DNA of 64,000 nucleotides, from NCBI GenBank assembly GCA_963082975.1, contig OY720347.1:28723398-28787397 (forward strand), given 5' to 3'. Origin of the DNA: Labia minor (lineage: Eukaryota; Arthropoda; Insecta; Dermaptera; Spongiphoridae). Positions within the stretch are counted from its first letter, which is position 1, and each line of letters opens with the position of its first letter. Positions 11,601-23,092 of the stretch are shown here, in pieces. The translations under genes and the position numbers were made by a program. The notes under the pieces are model-generated. The model was not told the DNA's origin and searched no databases. It worked only from the letters and a program-made list of their open reading frames with translations.

Positions 11601-14600
11601 TTGGCAAAAGATGACTCCACTCTCAACTTATGTTCAAATTGTTAGATCTAGCTTTTTATTTCTAATAATAATCTTAAAAGCATGAACAGTATCCCTTAAT
11701 TTATTCCATGTGAAAATGTTAAGTTTTGTGCCGAATAAGCATCATTTATGATAACATTTTATATATTTCTTTAATTTGAAAAAAAAAATTTAACAGGGAG
11801 CATCAATTGCATGTAAAAGAATATGGTGAGACTGCTTTAAGTGAGAGAAAGTGCGAGTAATTTTAAAAGTTTAAAACAGGTGTTTGATTTGGAAGGCAAA
11901 GAAAACAATGGAAAACTGTGTATGGAAACTCCTAAATGAAAGCATTAAGTTTGTTCTTGAGACCTATCCGTCAAAGGTTTACATTACGCGGTTTTATATT
12001 AAACGATTGTCGAAGGAATCACTGTATTTTCTGTTCACTTACACAAATATTGTATAGCGCACAATCTCTTTTCAGAATTTTTCGGTTATCAAATCTAAAT
12101 TGTTTTAATTTTTAGGAAACCTGAATGATATTTTGGCTTGCGAAAATTCTATTGTTTTTTAATCAAATTAATGGATCAGAAATACGGATGAGATTGGATA
12201 CCATCTGAAAATAACTAGCATTAATGAAGAATTATAGAGTTAAAAATTTAAATTTTTTATATAACAATTATATAGAAATCCTTGAAAAATATCTTATCAA
12301 TATAATAATAATAATGCCTCTTCATGGGAGAGCCACTTATGCCTTTTGATATGACCTTTTAATAAAATATAATTTAATATAATAATAATAATAATATAAT
12401 TTAATATTCAATTCTCAAAAAACATGAGAGTATTTTTATTCATTATAAAACAAACATTATTACAGAGAATATTTAGAATTTTTATCAATTATAAGATTAT
12501 TAACGAATCGTTTAATATTTTTCAGTATCCTTTCCTTTCGTCTCATGTATATCACAAAGAAAATATATAAAAGAGATAATAGTTTTTATTATTACCCTCC
12601 GATAACGTAGAGGTATCGGTCGAGGCCTTCCACGCCTGCTCGGCTTCTCTTCCCTAACATTGGTGCAGTGGCGAACCATTTGTCGAGTTCTGGATCGTAG
12701 CATTCGCACTCGCTGTGGATGGCGAAGAGACTTCCTCCTCCTGAACACAGGCCACGACATCTCACTGTGTCACGCACCATTATCCCATTACTAATATATA
12801 GATCTAATATACTCTAATGTCCCAGCGCTAGAAGCAGTGTAGCAGGAAGAAATCATAAATAGAATTCTAAGCGTGTTCGAACAATAGTCATTTCATTATA
12901 AAGCAGTGTTTATTATATTTTCGAAAAAGATATTAAAAAGAAAAATATAAAGCACCTTAAAAAATTTAATAAAATTATAAAACAGGGGTGAGCAACCTTT
13001 TTAACCCACGGGCCAATTTAAATTTTCAAATTTTGTGGCGGGCCGCACTTACTAATAATTTACAAAGCTTTATATATATATATATACTAATAAACATTAT
13101 AATATTGTTTATAAATAATCGAGACGAATAATAAAATTCTATTTTAGAAATGCTCGGCGGGCCGCAGAAAAATCTTTAAAGGGCCGCATGCGGCCCGCGG
13201 GCCGCGGGTTGCTCATCCCTGTTATAAAATATAATTTCATTCTTATTTATAGCAAATTAGTATTAAAGTATTTCATAATTGATATTTTCAAATTGTTTTT
13301 TTTTAAATAAAATATTTATTTATAAATAATTATCTTATTATGAACTATAGAATTATTGTTCTATTAAATACTTTCTTTATCAATTATTATAAAGAAATTT
13401 CATAACTTATGTTCTTTTGTACTCGAGATAATTTCTGAATAAATCTGGATTTATTCTTGCCATTAGCTATTATTCAAATCAATTTTAATTTTAACAATAT
13501 ATAGTATGTAAAATTTAAATGAGAATATTATGTTATAATTAATTTTAATTTACCATTTATATATAAAACGATGAAAGATTTAATTAATATAAATATAATT
13601 TAAAGTATATTTTTATTAAAAACCATTTTTTTTAACCTTTTTAGATGATCGTCTCTCTATCTGCATGCCATTCACTGTTTCAAGTGGTTTTAATAATATA
13701 TAAAAAGCTTGAATGAGAAAAATAAAAAATATAATTAAAAATAATTAAATTTAAATTTAATTATTTTCTCGAATTACTATGAAACAATTTTATTAAAAAT
13801 TTATAATTATTTTAATTAACTTTAACTTTTAATTTTTATAAAAAAATCTATATTTTAATGGGTTATTACCAACCGGATACAAATACTTTTATATAGTTAA
13901 ATACTTGATATAAATATATTCACTCATGATTTATTTTAACTATTTAAAATAATATAAACACTAAGATTTATATATATATACTAGCTGCCCCGAGCGCCTT
14001 CGGCGCTCTCCGCACCTAGACGGGGGCTCCGCCCCCTGTACCCCCCCGAGTAAAAGGTTTTCATCCATTTTGTTTCAATCAGTATATTACATAAAACATT
14101 CATTTCTTTTTGTGTTCTTATTTAAAATACATTTTAATTTAATCACTAAATTAATTATATATATTATTATTGTATATGTTATATCTATCTATCTATGTGA
14201 CTCTAAGGAACTCGAAAGTTCTAGGCCGCAGTAACCACATTTCTCCAAGTGTCCCTATCCTGAGCCCTTGTCCCATCTCTCTTACGTCCCTTCCTACACG
14301 TCCTTGGTCTTCCAAGCGGACGTTTTCCAATCCAAAATCTTTTTCCTCTCCCATTCTAGCCGCGTCCCGTGCCTAACCCTAACTATTTCTGAAGATGCAT
14401 AGAGGTCATGCAATTCCTCGATGTGCAGTCTCCGCCATTCCCCGGTGACCTCATCTTTCTTTGGCCAATAAATGCTGGAAAGAATACTCTGGATCTACTC
14501 TCATCTCCCAGGGTCATAGACCTTGCGTCCCACCCATATAATACAACAGGCAAAATAATTGGTTTATATATTTTAATTTTGATTCCTTTTGATAATAATT

Positions 14601-17600
14601 TTGATGAGATAAGCCTCTTTACTGCATGATAACAGGCGTTTCCCGATTACAACTTCGATTTAAATATATATATTCTTCTCAAATATTATTATCCTTCGTG
14701 ATTACATTAAATTTTTCTACATATTCAAATTCTACATTTTGTATATAGATTTTGTTACTAAATATTTTTTCTTATCACCATTAATTTCAATCTGAATTAG
14801 AAGAAAATTATAAATTACCTCCTCTTCCAGCCCATTTACCTATCCAGGCATCTTAATTTCTTAACACTCCGTTTTTTTAAATTTAAAATAAAAGGAGATA
14901 AATAGTTTTAAATTATATTCGAATGGTCTATTATATTCTATATATCAGTATTTTTTTCTGAATTTAATACCAACTTGATTTTCAAAATGTTCCATTCGTT
15001 ATCCATATGATTGATTACATGTGTTAAAATTTAAAAAAATTCAAATATTCTAATTTTTAAATTTAAATACAATTGAATATTATTTTTTATTAATATCATA
15101 TCAAAAAAGAGAATTTATTAAAAATTAAAAATAAAAAAAGAAGCCTATTAATAAAAAAATATAATAGAATACAATAATTTTGATTTAAAACAAATTTTAA
15201 TTTTAAAAAAAAATACTCAATATAAAAAAGACATAAATTTAAAACATCTCGTTTATATCATTTGTCTAAAAAACATATTTTAATTAACCAAGAAATCATT
15301 TTTGCACTTAAAATATATTTGTAATTAATAATTGAAACAAAAACAAAAATAATAAAATTTTGTCATTTTAATTGAAGTTTTGAAATTATTTTTGTATTGA
15401 TAAAAGTTTAAAAATAATATATTCAGTTTTTTTAAGCTTTCACTTTCAAATAGAAAAGAAGAAATATTCAATTATATAGAAAGAATAAATAAAAATTAAG
15501 ATAAATATGATCTAAATATTTTATTAAATAAATTTAAATGAGAACTTTTAGAATAAATTATTTAATTTAATTGATATTTAAATATTAGAATTTAAAATAA
15601 AAAGTGAAATATTATAATAATTTTTAAATTCTGAGCAATATGCAGACAAAAACCTTTTTTTTATATATAGATAGTCGAGCTGGGGATGGCAATATGGGTT
15701 TTTCCAAAAAGAGAAAGTTACCTCCCCCCCCCCCCCGAGGCCCTAGTAGGGATTAATTTAATTATTTATTATATTTCAAAGGAATATTTTAATATCATTT
15801 TAAATGAATGAATGAAAATTCAAATTTTATATAGTTTACATAATTATTAATTTAATAAAATAAAATTTAATATTATAATTTAATAAAATAAAATTTAATA
15901 ATAAAATTTAATTTAATAAAATATTAAAATAATAAAAATTAATAAATTTTTAAAAAAAATATATCATACTTAAAGAAAAAAATGTGCCTTTGCAAGTTTC
16001 GAACTCAGGGTGCAAAGTCATAAGAAGACGCGCTAGCTCGCTCGGCCAGGAACCGCTTTTGTTTGCAAGTCTTCTATTAGAATTTATATACATGTCAAAT
16101 TATCGCCACCAGCGCCTCTATGAGCTAGTATGGTAACTAAACTATTTTTAATTAATTAGCATTTCCTGGACACACCTTACCAATTAGCGGTTTTCTAAAG
16201 GAAGTCTGACATGCCCTGAGACCTACTGAATATACATAAAAAATTTCATAAGAATCGGTCAAGCCGTTTCGGAGGAGTATGATTTCAAAGTTTTGTGACA
16301 CGAGAATTTTATATATAAGATATATATTTCTGACTAATGATGAGAGCTAAGCTAGTTAGTCTCTTGACTAACCATTCTTTATCATAAATAAATATGAAAT
16401 TTATTATTTATTTAATAAATAACAATATGTATAATTTCTCAATATTTGATCAATTTTGTTCACCGTAATTCGTGTAATAAAAAATAATTAAATTATGTCT
16501 ATTTAATAATAAAAATAAGTAAGCATGCATTTTCAAGCTTAACAATTTTTGTTCAATTGATATTTGGTTGATTTTCATATTCTTCTCACCAATGGCAAAT
16601 ATGTAAGGTCGTAAACCAGAAGGGCGTCTAGGTTCTGTTCGTTGAGTGGCTAATGCTGCCCGGTCCTCTTGGGCAAGATGATAACGCATTGCTTCTAAAA
16701 GTAGTTCTTTACATTCACCACCTCTCATCAAAGCTTCTCTATCAACGTGAGACATTAAGAAATCTCTTCTAGTTAAAGGAAGACGTACATGTCGTAATAA
16801 CTAAAAGAAAAGATCCAAATATGTATTAAATATTTATAATTTATAATTAAAGGAATACATATTAAGCAATAATAAATATGAAAACTCTCATTAAAATATT
16901 CTATTTCATTATTAATTTTCTTTAATAAACTTACGCGATAGGCATCTTTTTCCCGTTTGGGCAAGTCATGTTTTAGCCAACTTATTACGGCTGAAAAAAC
17001 TTGTTCTTCACTACTAATGTTTAATTGAGAATTGGATACCAATTCTTCTACCTAAAAAAATAAATAAATTAAAAAAACAATTATTAAGAAATTATTTAAA
17101 AATATTTTTGAAATGATTAATTAAAAAATCATTTGGCAAAAACTATATTAATATATTTATAGAATAAAAATTATTACTCTCAATAGTTTTGTAAGATTAG
17201 TAGTTCTCAAACCAATAATGTCATATTTCAGATAAAAAATTCGCTTTTATTTTAATAAAAAGTTTGTAATTTAATTTGTTTTAAATTGAATTGAATTAAT
17301 GGTCAAATATCAGGCAATTCTTTGATATTAAAATAAATTAAAATGAAAAGTACTATAAAAAAAAGGCTTTGAAATAGAATTTTTCTTTTTTCTATTTCTT
17401 AAAACTATAATATAAATTAAAACAAATAGTTCAGTTTAAATAAATAAATAAGAAAAAACATTTATAATGAATTTATCTGATGGTATTTTCTATCAGATAA
17501 TGATTTTGCATTTAATATTGTAGCACGCAATGTCTAGCCGTTATTCATAGAAAAGGGTGATTCTTTCAAGGGGCAGTAACCTTGGAATTGGTCACTGACC

Positions 17601-18982
17601 TGGTAATGAAAAATAAAGGTATAATGAAAATAAACTTGAAATTATAAATTTCAAATTTTTTAAAAACAAATATAATGATAGTTATATTTTTTAAAGAGAG
17701 AAAATTTGTAAATTACAAAAATTTGAAAATGAATATCTCTCTATGTTCTTAAATATACAGCAAAGATAGTTTATTATCAATTTGAAAAAAATAAATTAAA
17801 TAAGATTAATTAAATTAAGAAATAAACTTTAAAATATATTATACTTAAAAATGTAAAACTATTGATTTAATCAAATTTTTATAAATACAATATTTATATT
17901 TATCTCCATTTTACATTTTTATTTTATTTATTTTATAATAAATTATTTACCTCACTGCAAGGCAATAACAAAAATTCTTCTGTTGCTACAACTTGTTGAA
18001 AATTTTGTAATGCAAAAATATGACTTCTTTTATGCAATTCTTTACAAGAATGAGCATCTGAAATTAAGGAAAAACAATTAATTTTTTTTAAATGCTTATG
18101 ATTAAAATTTCTTAATCATTATATCAACATTTAAACATTATATTTAATTTTAATTTAATTTTAATATTATATTTAAAAAATACTTTCTTTACAAAATTAT
18201 TGGTATTTTAAAAAATATTTTAAAAAAATAAAAATAATAAATTAAAATTTTTACATATTATCAAATAATATAAAACTTTTATTTATAGATGAAAACATTT
18301 ATTTATTGATTATAACTGAGAAATAATTAATATTACCTGCAAAACTTCGAATTCCTAGACAATTAGCCGGATGAAGTTGATGCATTAAAAATTTACAACA
18401 AGCCTCACGAACAGAATTAATTTGTAATATACTTGATGCTGGCAATAAAACCTGAAAGAGCTTTTTTTATTAATAATATATTTCTTTTGTGCTATAAACC
18501 AGTATATCTCAATAGATGAGTTTATTTAATTCTTAAAATGAGTAAAAAAAATTTAAAAATAATTAAAAAAGAAACAAAATGACCTCATTAGAAAATAAAT
18601 ATCTAATAAAAATAGAATATTTCTTTCTTTCAATTTAATATTTTGTTAATTAATATTCACGTTATAAATATTGTTTTTATTTTAGAAATTCTTCTTTATA
18701 TTCTTACAACTGTTACACTGTGTTACACTCAGAAATTGGAAATTGAAAATTTGTAAAGTTAATATAGGAATAATAATTAATTTCATTTTCTTATATTAAT
18801 GATTAATTTATTTTTACTTTCCCGCATACTTCGTATAAGGGAAGTATTGGAATCGTCAAAAATTTCGACTTCGAGATTTCGATAGATCTTGACGTTTTAG
18901 ACCTCCCTAAGTCGGAAAATACCATTTTTCGAATTATGTCTGTGTGTGTGTATGTATGTATGTATGTATGTATGTATGTATG

Positions 18983-19013
<31 letters not shown>

Positions 19014-22000
19014 TGTCTGTAAGCAAATTTACTCAAAAACTAATCAAGCTAGGACTTCGAAATTTGGTACACCGATATTATTCACAGTTTGTAGATTTCT
19101 ATCAAAATTTCGTCAAAATCGGTTAACCGGAAGTGGTACTTTACCTACAATGGTTGCGTTTACCTTTCAAGTAAAGTACCAGTTTGCTTCGAGATATTTG
19201 CTTCATATTTTGTATATAGATTTAAAAATATGAAAAAAATTGAGATACCAAATTTCATCATGATCTGACTACCGGAAGTGACATTTTACCTATACAAGTA
19301 GCGTTTCTTTTTTACCGAGCGACGATAGTAAGGGAAGTATTGTTTTCACACCAAATTTCACCTATGGATATTTTTAGGTACATATCTCCACGAATCATGC
19401 ATTTTCTTAACAGAAAAAAGTATTTTTAGCATGATGTCTGTCCGTCCATCCGTATAGATGTGTACAGCCTGAACGGCTCAACGGATTTTGATGAAATTTG
19501 GTATATTTACTTAATACATCAGTAGGATGAATTGATCAACTTTTGGTGCAAATCCGGAAACCGGAAGTGCTAGTATTGCCGATCGAAGAGAGGAAGTGAA
19601 GGGTTATTTTCATATCAAATTTCACGTGAAGACATATCTCCACGTGTTATGCACTTTGTATTGGTTTTATCCTCGAGAAAAATCATCTTCATTAGTTTTT
19701 TCTTAATTTAAAATTATATGACGTCACCCACCACTTCATGACCTCACAGCCAGCCCTTATATATTATAAATAAAATTAAAAATTAAAAATATTTATATTA
19801 TATCCATATATCTTTTTTTTACATTTAAAATATCAGTTAACCGGAAGTAGCACTTTATTCTATATATATATATATATATATATAAATGTTACCAAATATC
19901 AAATTTGACACCAATAAACTAATACGAACTGGCTCCTTATCAATACCAAGTTTACACATTCTAAATATTCATTCACAACTCTTTATACCTATTTATATGC
20001 GGGAAAGTCTAGGGGAGGACACTCCCGCTTATTTTCTTATGTATTGTTAAAATTAATGAAAAATTTATTTTAAAAGATTTTGTTTATTTTTTTTTCATTT
20101 ATAAAATAAATGTAAAAATTAATTATATATTGGGTTATTTCATTCAAATAAAAAGTAATTTTACTTATTAGGGAAAATCAATTATTAAAAAATATTATTT
20201 AGCCACACTGAGAAATATCGATATTAGGTATTTTATCACTTACCTGAACATTATCTTCACTTATAATTAGTTCACCGGTGTAAAGATAATCAATTAATTG
20301 TACAAGTGCTCCCGGATCTACAGAATGTAATGTTACTTCTTCCTGTTCTTTTTCAGCCAGATCATCTAATTATGCAGTTAAAATATAGTATAAATTATTA
20401 TTAGTGATTTCTATTTATAAATGAAGGAATAGTTTTAAAAATAAAATAAAATTTAAATATAATTTAACTATTGTAAAAGATATACTTGTATTTAATAAAA
20501 CTTTATAGATACAATTATAATATTATATTATTTTTTAAAAATAGTTTCATAATGCTATTATTGAATGGGTTATTAGTATAATTAATTTACGAATTTAAAT
20601 ATGTATTATTTATTTTAACTTAAAAAACAAATAAATAAATATTAATCATTGGCAGCACTATTAAGGATGAACTTAGTGATATTACGGGAAGGAGATGAAT
20701 ATATCATAATTAATATATCTATATGTATGAAGCGTTATACTCATAAATGAGCCTTATTCATCATTAAATAGTGGTTCCATTGATTATAGTTATATAATAA
20801 AGCAAAGAAACTAATAAATGCTAATTACTAAAATTAATAGAATATATCTATGTTTAATTTAAAACACAAAATTAAAGTTAAAAAAATAAACATTATTTGG
20901 CAAATAAAAAAAAAATTAGCATAAGTAATTCAACTATAATGTTGATAAATAAATAAATAGTAAATAATTATGAAATATTTAACTAATATACACAAAAGCA
21001 AAAAGTATATATATGTTATATATATATATTATTTATATAAAATAATACTGCAAATAAATTAACAGGCATACCATTGAACATTGCATGAAAATATGGACTG
21101 ACAGAGGCAAGAACCACCCGGTGAGCAGGAATAGTTTCAGATCCAGCTCGAAGGACCACATCACACAACTAAGTAGTCATAAAACAAATATTTTCATTTG
21201 TTAAAAATATTTGAAACAATTTTTTTCTATTAAATAAAAGTACAAATTTTGTATTCAATAACATAACAATCAAATTGATTATTCTTTCCATTTCTAACAT
21301 TATTTTTATGTTTTACATTTAAAAATAAAATATAAAATTATAAATTATTTTTAATAAAAAATTCAAAATATTAAAAAATACAAAATTGCTTAAATAATAA
21401 ATTATTTGTAAAGATTTTATAAAACAAAATAATTTATTTTCTTAAAATTTCTTAAATGGAATTTTGTTTTTTTTTATGTGTCTGATCCAATCACTTCAGA
21501 TTTTGCAATAAAATCCGGTAAGTTGTTATTTTCCAGGTTCAAGAAACCCAAAAGTTAATTTCTGTTGACATTTTGTCTGGACAAAGTGGCGTCGCGACAC
21601 GATTCAGCTGTCAAAGGTCGTAACATTTCTTTATTAAAGGGGAAAAAGGCTTGGCCCAAAATCCGCTTAATTAAATTTAGACACTTTCATTTTCTAAATA
21701 TTGGAAATATTATCTATCATTATGTATATATTTTATGGTATGTCTGAAATTATACGTCGTTTAATATTTATTTACCAATTTTTATATCTCTAATTTTTTT
21801 AATATTAACGAAATTGTTTAATAAATCTTCCTTAATAAAATCAAGTCCTATTATTATTTAATCACCACTGATTTGTCGATATAAAATTGATATAAAGCGT
21901 TATATATAATTATACAATTATTATTAAATAAAATTATAGGATAATTTCTTAAAGAGATCGTATTCCTTGATAGCTGGGTGTTTATTTCAAAGCGTGTTGT

Positions 22001-22607
22001 TTATGCAATCCGATCAATTTAAAGTATCTTAGCAATCCCTTTTTCCGAGAAATATTCATTTTTTTGTTATAAAGTGATATGTATTAAATGTAAATTTGTG
22101 TATGTGTGTGTGTGCCTACTTAATTAAATCCATAATTATTGTTTGAAATATTTAAAATTAACCGGGGGTTGCATTTTTATAATAATAATAATAATAGTAA
22201 TAAAAATAACGATATTGCAAAGTTCTATATATAATAGAATTCTCTTTTTTTATTTATAATGATTAACTGACTTTATTTTTTATGTTAATAAATAATAAAG
22301 CGTCTATTATCTATTCTATTTTCTAATTAGTCTAAAATTCTATTAAAGTCTTTTAGAATTTTATTGAAAATGAAATAATAAATAAATAATTTACCTGGGA
22401 ATTTTGGCGCATTGCATTTATGGCTTGTAGAGAAGATACACAATGTTCAGTACTTTGAAGGCGTAAATTGACTTTAAGGGAATCTGAATCTGGACTACCC
22501 AAAGGTGGTGTTGTTCCTTTAGGTGGTGTTGTGTTGAGTGAATTATGTACTTCAGCCATGCTACTAACTGTAGAACCCTTTCCTCCTAAGCGAGCAACTA
22601 AACTCAT
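8437..22607 (-). CDS. Kelch-like protein (BTB-BACK-Kelch; Cullin-3 adaptor), complete, 12 exons
   Basis: Twelve coding exons join in phase to 615 codons plus TAA: 22395-22607, 21072-21168, 20244-20365, 18337-18451, 17951-18057, 16935-17051, 16590-16800, 12596-12740, 11172-11272, 10945-11100, 9688-9943, 8437-8644. All have GT donors and AG acceptors. The BTB domain lies at about residues 60-165, the BACK domain at about 170-310 and six Kelch repeats at about 325-610, each with the GG and ER(Y/F)DP...W signature. Such proteins bind Cul3 through BTB/BACK and present a substrate bound by the Kelch propeller for ubiquitination in the cytosol. The propeller resembles KLHL17-type sequences more than KLHL20/diablo, but the exact orthologue is not settled. 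The ATG at 22607 follows possible acceptors at about 22619 and 22630, so an upstream exon may exist. Introns carry many transposons, and no stop or shift interrupts the coding sequence. Confidence 0.93.
8711..9456 (-). mobile_element. Internally deleted mariner (746 bp) in a Kelch-like intron
   Basis: Near-perfect ~39-bp terminal inverted repeats starting CACCCTCCATTCCAAAAGAA, flanked by TA on both sides, define the element. The minus strand carries the N-terminal part of a mariner transposase ([20 protein letters not shown], then [21 protein letters not shown]), followed immediately by [11 protein letters not shown] and SPYSPDLA, then a C-terminal tail [18 protein letters not shown]. The segment holding the first catalytic aspartate is missing between the two parts, so it encodes no active enzyme. 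The clean ends suggest a fairly recent insertion. Confidence 0.9.
9688..9943 (-). CDS. Kelch-like gene, exon 11 (Kelch repeats 4-5)
   Basis: Residues 462-547: [39 protein letters not shown] and [20 protein letters not shown]. The arginine codon is split to exon 12. Confidence 0.95.
10945..11100 (-). CDS. Kelch-like gene, exon 10 (Kelch repeat 3)
   Basis: Residues 410-462: [20 protein letters not shown], then [12 protein letters not shown]. The donor is CTTG|GTAAAT. Confidence 0.93.
11172..11272 (-). CDS. Kelch-like gene, exon 9 (Kelch repeat 2)
   Basis: Residues 376-410: [20 protein letters not shown], then GTKRSCLG. The donor is TTAG|GTTCGA, weaker than its neighbours. Confidence 0.92.
12596..12740 (-). 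CDS. Kelch-like gene, exon 8 (Kelch repeats 1-2)
   Basis: Residues 328-376: [20 protein letters not shown] through YLYVIGG. The inner acceptor TGTTCAG|GAGG is chosen because it joins in frame with exon 7 and gives the conserved GGGSLFAIH; the outer AG at 12791 would put a stop in frame. Confidence 0.94.
12983..13221. mobile_element. hAT-type MITE (239 bp)
   Basis: The ends are CAGGGGTGAGCAACC and GGTTGCTCATCCCTG. An exact 8-bp duplication TTATAAAA flanks both sides. The right half is extremely GC-rich (GGGCCGC motifs). It lies in the intron between Kelch-like exons 7 and 8. Confidence 0.9.
13981..14800 (-). mobile_element. LINE 3' end with hairpin terminus, minus strand
   Basis: Same family as 1178-2110 but more diverged and with small internal deletions. 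The low-coordinate end carries both GC hairpins and CTAG-T, then TATCTATC repeats and the LINE tail on the minus strand (a GRPR-type segment at about 14295-14325, [10 protein letters not shown]-like region at about 14540). It is in the intron between Kelch-like exons 7 and 8. Confidence 0.65.
15624..15670 (-). repeat. Short copy of the 3133-3247 repeat arm
   Basis: TTTTAAATTCTGAGCAAT followed by CAAAAACCTTTTTT and a TA run reproduces the outer end of the arm at 3200-3247. Confidence 0.5.
15984..16062 (-). repeat. tRNA-derived SINE head
   Basis: On the minus strand TGGCCGAGCGAGC (A box, 16037-16049) and GAGTTCGAAACTT (B box, 15994-16006) are spaced as in a tRNA gene, but a proper cloverleaf with matching acceptor ends is not formed. 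It is intronic, so a SINE head or tRNA pseudogene fits better than a working tRNA. Confidence 0.55.
16190..16330 (+). repeat. Dispersed repeat with AATCGGT..AGCCGTTTCGG core
   Basis: The block reads ATTTCATAAGAATCGGTCAA, then GCCGTTTCGGAGGAGTATG and ends TTTTGTGACACGAGAATTTT with a TA-rich tail. This core is common at ends of invertebrate non-autonomous repeats, and related cores occur at 19475, 57265 and 61300 in this window. The parent transposon class is uncertain. Confidence 0.45.
16590..16800 (-). CDS. Kelch-like gene, exon 7 (BACK end to first Kelch strand)
   Basis: Residues 258-328: [33 protein letters not shown] and then [13 protein letters not shown]. The split glycine codon joins directly to GGSLFAIH of the next exon. 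Confidence 0.94.
16935..17051 (-). CDS. Kelch-like gene, exon 6 (BACK)
   Basis: Residues 219-257: [19 protein letters not shown], then AVISWLKHD, the BACK E-x-x-V-F-x-A-x-x-x-W motif. 39 codons, phase 0 at both ends. Donor CGC|GTAAGT. Confidence 0.93.
17951..18057 (-). CDS. Kelch-like gene, exon 5 (BACK start)
   Basis: Residues 183-218, starting with the split aspartate of FADAHSC and including FLLLPCSE, the BACK-domain helices. Confidence 0.92.
18337..18451 (-). CDS. Kelch-like gene, exon 4 (BTB end / 3-box)
   Basis: Residues 145-183. [20 protein letters not shown], then [18 protein letters not shown] corresponds to the last BTB helices and the 3-box that contacts Cul3. Confidence 0.93.
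18830..19305 (+). repeat. Microsatellite-bearing dispersed repeat
   Basis: The block has an AAGTATTGGAATCGTCAAAA start, a TATG microsatellite (about 18949-19012), then ACTCAAAAACTAATCAAGCT and AAATCGGTTAACCGGAAGTG. A second, diverged copy with the same order is at 52915-53170. The translated TATG runs are not proteins. Confidence 0.55.
19308..20040 (+). repeat. Helitron-like dispersed repeat, copy 1
   Basis: Starting with ACCGAGCGACGATAGTAAGG it shares, in order, the TGTCTGTCCGTCC block, GATGTGTACAGCCTGAACGG, the CCGGAAACCGGAAGTG block and a paired TGACGTCA-like stretch with the copies at 57111-57748 and 60832-61802. It lies in the intron between Kelch-like exons 3 and 4. Confidence 0.6.
20244..20365 (-). 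CDS. Kelch-like gene, exon 3 (BTB middle)
   Basis: Residues 104-144. It completes the split aspartate and continues through [18 protein letters not shown], the BTB helix-YTG segment. The donor is CAG|GTAAGT. Confidence 0.93.
21072..21168 (-). CDS. Kelch-like gene, exon 2 (BTB start)
   Basis: Residues 72-104. LCDVVLRAG, then [19 protein letters not shown] is the BTB signature (D-V-x-L, H-R-x-V-L-A-x-x-S-x-Y-F). The acceptor is CTTAG and the donor AATG|GTATGC, splitting an aspartate codon. Confidence 0.93.
21485..21700. other. Less A+T-rich intronic block of unknown nature
   Basis: A stretch with GTGGCGTCGCGACACGATTC stands out in base composition from the intron around it. The plus strand is open for 60 codons (21565-21747) without recognisable similarity. 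It may be a transposon remnant. Confidence 0.25.
22395..22607 (-). CDS. Kelch-like gene, coding exon 1 (residues 1-71)
   Basis: Encodes a low-complexity lead (S/T/P-rich, around [18 protein letters not shown]) and then [10 protein letters not shown], the usual helix just before the BTB core. Phase 0 at the donor CAG|GTAAAT. The N-terminal 40 residues are not conserved in the family, so the start is less certain than the rest. Confidence 0.85.
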
Positions 22608-23092
22608 TCTTGACGTCCTGGAAAGACCTAAATAGATAATATTTAATTTAATTTTGTTTATTAATTTTTAATTAAACAATTTATTAATAGTTATTTAATC
22701 GAATACAATAATATTAATATAGTCATAAGTTAGAGGAAAAGTTAAAAACTATACATATGTTAAGTAAAGGTCTAATTATAATTAAAAAATAATATAATAT
22801 AAATAAATAAAATTCAATAAATTGACTTAGATCTCATTAAAAAATAAATAGATATAGATATATACGAGTATTTAAATTAAAACATATAATTATAAAGATT
22901 TAATACTCGAAAGCAAAGATGACTCTGTTACAATATCACAATGTCAAGATTTATCACTTCATATGAAGATATGAACAGTGGTATAAAAATAACAGGCCAT
23001 TTAAAAACAATAGAATGTATAAAAACTTTTTTTTTTGCAAAATTCCATTTTAAAAACATATGTGCCTCAGAGGCAACGCGAGCAATCTTATA

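Noticed and set aside
12741-12790. Longer version of Kelch-like exon 8 starting at the acceptor at 12791
   Set aside because: Joined to exon 7 it gives an in-frame stop; the inner acceptor at 12741 keeps the frame and restores the conserved GGGSLFAIH.
17500-17600. Small hairpin GGGGCAGTAACC...GGTCACTGACC considered as a microRNA precursor
   Set aside because: The stem is only about eight pairs, too short for a precursor.
18803-19233. Open frames of repeated YVCM / HTYI residues
   Set aside because: They are translations of a TATG microsatellite in a dispersed repeat.
8437-22607. Assignment of the Kelch-like gene to KLHL20/diablo
   Set aside because: The blade sequences ([31 protein letters not shown]) do not match what I know of diablo repeats; the exact KLHL number is left open.
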